Positions 62,571-64,000 of a DNA stretch of 64,000 bases are shown piece after piece. The notes beneath the pieces were generated by a model. The model was not told where the DNA came from. It worked only from the letters and a program-made list of their open reading frames with translations, and ran no database searches. Numbering within the stretch: position 1 is the first letter of the stretch; each line of letters opens with the position of its first letter. The DNA comes from Hydractinia symbiolongicarpus (taxonomy: Eukaryota; Cnidaria; Hydrozoa; Anthoathecata; Hydractiniidae). The stretch spans positions 5,022,001 to 5,086,000 of the forward strand of contig NC_079887.1 of assembly GCF_029227915.1 (NCBI RefSeq), written 5' to 3'. The position numbers and the translations under genes were made by a program.

Positions 62571-64000
62571 AACGCATGAGACTTGTAGTTTTCAAATATG
62601 TTTTCATTTTTGATGAGACGCTGAATAAAAGAATTTTAATCGCCGTCAAACGAAAACCCGCCATTTCCCGTAAACCCCGGACTCGGCCCGTATAGTCAAA
62701 AGTATACGAAGAAAGTACCCAGGGAGTAAACTCATTTCCCGAACGATTTTTTAAATTATTTTTTCACCACTAAAACGCATGAGACTTGTAGTTTTCAAAA
62801 ATGTTTTCATTTTTGATGAGACGCTTAATAAAAGAGGTTTAATCGCCGGCAAACGAAAACCCGCGATTTCCCGTAAATCCCGGCTTGGCCCGTATAGTCG
62901 AATGTATACAAAGAAAGTACCCAGGGAGTAAACTCATTTCCCGAACGATGTTTTAAAATTTTTTTTCACGACTAAAACGCATGAGACTAGTAGTTTTCAA
63001 AAATGTTTTCATTTTTGATGAGACGCTCAATGAAAGAGGTTTAATCGGCAGCAAACGAAAACCCGCGATTTCCCGTAAATCCCGGGCTTGGCCCGTATAG
63101 TCGAATGTAAACAAAGAAAGTACCCTGTGAGTAAACTCATTTCCAAAGCGATTTTTTAAAGTATCTCTTTACCACTAAAACGCATGAGACTTGTAGTTTT
63201 CAAAAATGTTTTCATTTTTGATGAGACGCTGAATAAAAGAAGTTTAATCGCCGTCAAACGAAAACCCGCCATTTCCCGTAAACCCCGGACTCGGCCCGTA
63301 TAGTCAAAAGTATACAAAGAAAGTACCCAGGGAGTAAACTCATTTCCCGAACGATTTTTTATATTATTTTTTCACCACTAAAACGCATGAGACTTGTAGT
63401 TTTCAAAAATGTTTTCATTTTTGATGGGACGCTGAATAAAAGTAGTTTAATCGCCGGCAAACGAAAACCCGCCATTTCCCGTAAACCCCGGACTCGGCCC
63501 GCATAGTTAAAAGTATACAAAGAAAGTACCCAGGGAGTAAACTCATTTCCCGAACGATTTTTTATATTATTTTTTCACCACTAAAACGCATGAGACTTGT
63601 AGTTTTCAAAAATGTTTTCATTTTTGATGGGACGCTGAATAAAAGTAGTTTAATCGCTGGCAAACGAAAACCCGCGATTTCCCGTAAATCCCGGACTCGG
63701 CCCGTATAGTCAAAAGTATACAAAGAAAGTACCCAGGGAGTAAACTCATTTCCCGAACGATTTTTTAAATTATTTTTTCACCACTAAAACGCATGAGACT
63801 TGTAGTTTTCAAAAATGTTTTCATTTTTGATGAGACGCTTAATAAAAGAGGTGTAATCTCCGGCAAACGAAAACCCGCGATTTCCCGTAAATCCCGGCTT
63901 GGCCCGTATAGTCGAATGTATACAAAGAAAGTACCCAGGGAGTAAACTCATTTCCCGAACGATGTTTTAAAATTTTTTTTCACCACTAAAACGCATGAGA
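62571..64000 (+). repeat. Distal end of window, array continues
   Basis: Seven monomers of the types seen at 58.5-61 kb, including CGCCGTCAAACG, AAAAGTAGTTT and CGATGTTTTAAAATTT. The last bases are the start of another monomer, so the array is cut by the window edge, not ended. Confidence 0.9.

Larger units (their letters stand above)
1..64000 (+). repeat. 203-bp satellite DNA array, head-to-tail, fills window
   Basis: The same unit recurs without interruption, all in one orientation. Monomer starts (ACTAAA) fall at 1, 204, 407, 611, 814, 1017 and so on to 63985. Removing fourteen 61-bp duplications, the span equals 311 units of 203 bp within about 3 bp. Each unit carries, in order: CACCACTAAAACGC, a T/A-rich dyad, GATGAGACGCT, GCCGGC, a run of CCCG boxes, a GTATAC block, GTACCC, GAGTAAAC, and a T-tract tail. 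Most differences between monomers are single-base changes at a limited set of diagnostic positions. This is established behaviour for homogenised eukaryotic satellites. Centromeric or pericentromeric location is inference. No gene is present; 203 is not a multiple of 3, so a reading frame shifts at every monomer boundary. Confidence 0.98.

Noticed and set aside
1-64000. CRISPR array
   Set aside because: The unit is a continuous 203-bp tandem monomer with no short conserved repeat separated by unique spacers, and no cas genes are present.
1-64000. Telomeric repeat or rDNA spacer
   Set aside because: No short TTAGG/TTAGGG-like runs and no rRNA gene sequence are seen; the unit is a uniform 203-bp satellite.

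Overview
The whole 64 kb window is one uninterrupted satellite DNA array. A monomer of about 203 bp is repeated head-to-tail in a single orientation from the first base to the last. The first monomer start (ACTAAA) is at base 1 and the last at 63985. After subtracting fourteen 61-bp internal duplications, that distance is 311 x 203 bp to within about 3 bp, so no foreign sequence or large gap fits anywhere. Both window edges fall inside the array. I see no protein gene, tRNA, rRNA, transposon or unique sequence.

An array of this size, composition (about 38% GC by hand count of one monomer) and organisation points to a eukaryote, probably a centromeric or heterochromatic block. CpG is not depleted (13 per 203-bp monomer against about 7 expected). 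That argues against a genome that heavily methylates its satellites in the germ line, such as most vertebrates and plants, and fits an invertebrate such as an insect. I do not recognise the satellite family and cannot name the species.

Layout: 1-4389, monomers of a four-type set (m1-m4) with reshuffled order and crossover hybrids. 4593-5200, an isolated fragment of the tetramer that dominates 27-33 kb. About 6200-11710, two copies of a 2.7-3 kb block. 10864-17380, a higher-order array of the form L-a-b-c with length variants. 18091-22554, an 11-monomer block duplicated in tandem. 21721-26993, an 8-monomer repeat. 29071-32933, a tetramer nested in an octamer. 32660-41050, 23-, 7-, 4- and 2-monomer duplications of a GATCAG-bearing subfamily. 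43200-56500, 5-, 6-, 7-, 10-, 16- and 20-monomer periodicities. 56500-64000, a more heterogeneous end with an 8-monomer repeat and a dimer duplication.

Functional hints are small motifs inside the monomer: a 9-bp-stem dyad with a TTTT loop, four CCCG boxes spaced 10, 9 and 11 bp apart, and, in a subset of monomers, a minus-strand 16-bp element that looks like a CENP-B box missing one base. Together with a monomer near nucleosome-repeat length, these make a centromere-associated satellite a reasonable hypothesis, but the sequence alone cannot prove it.
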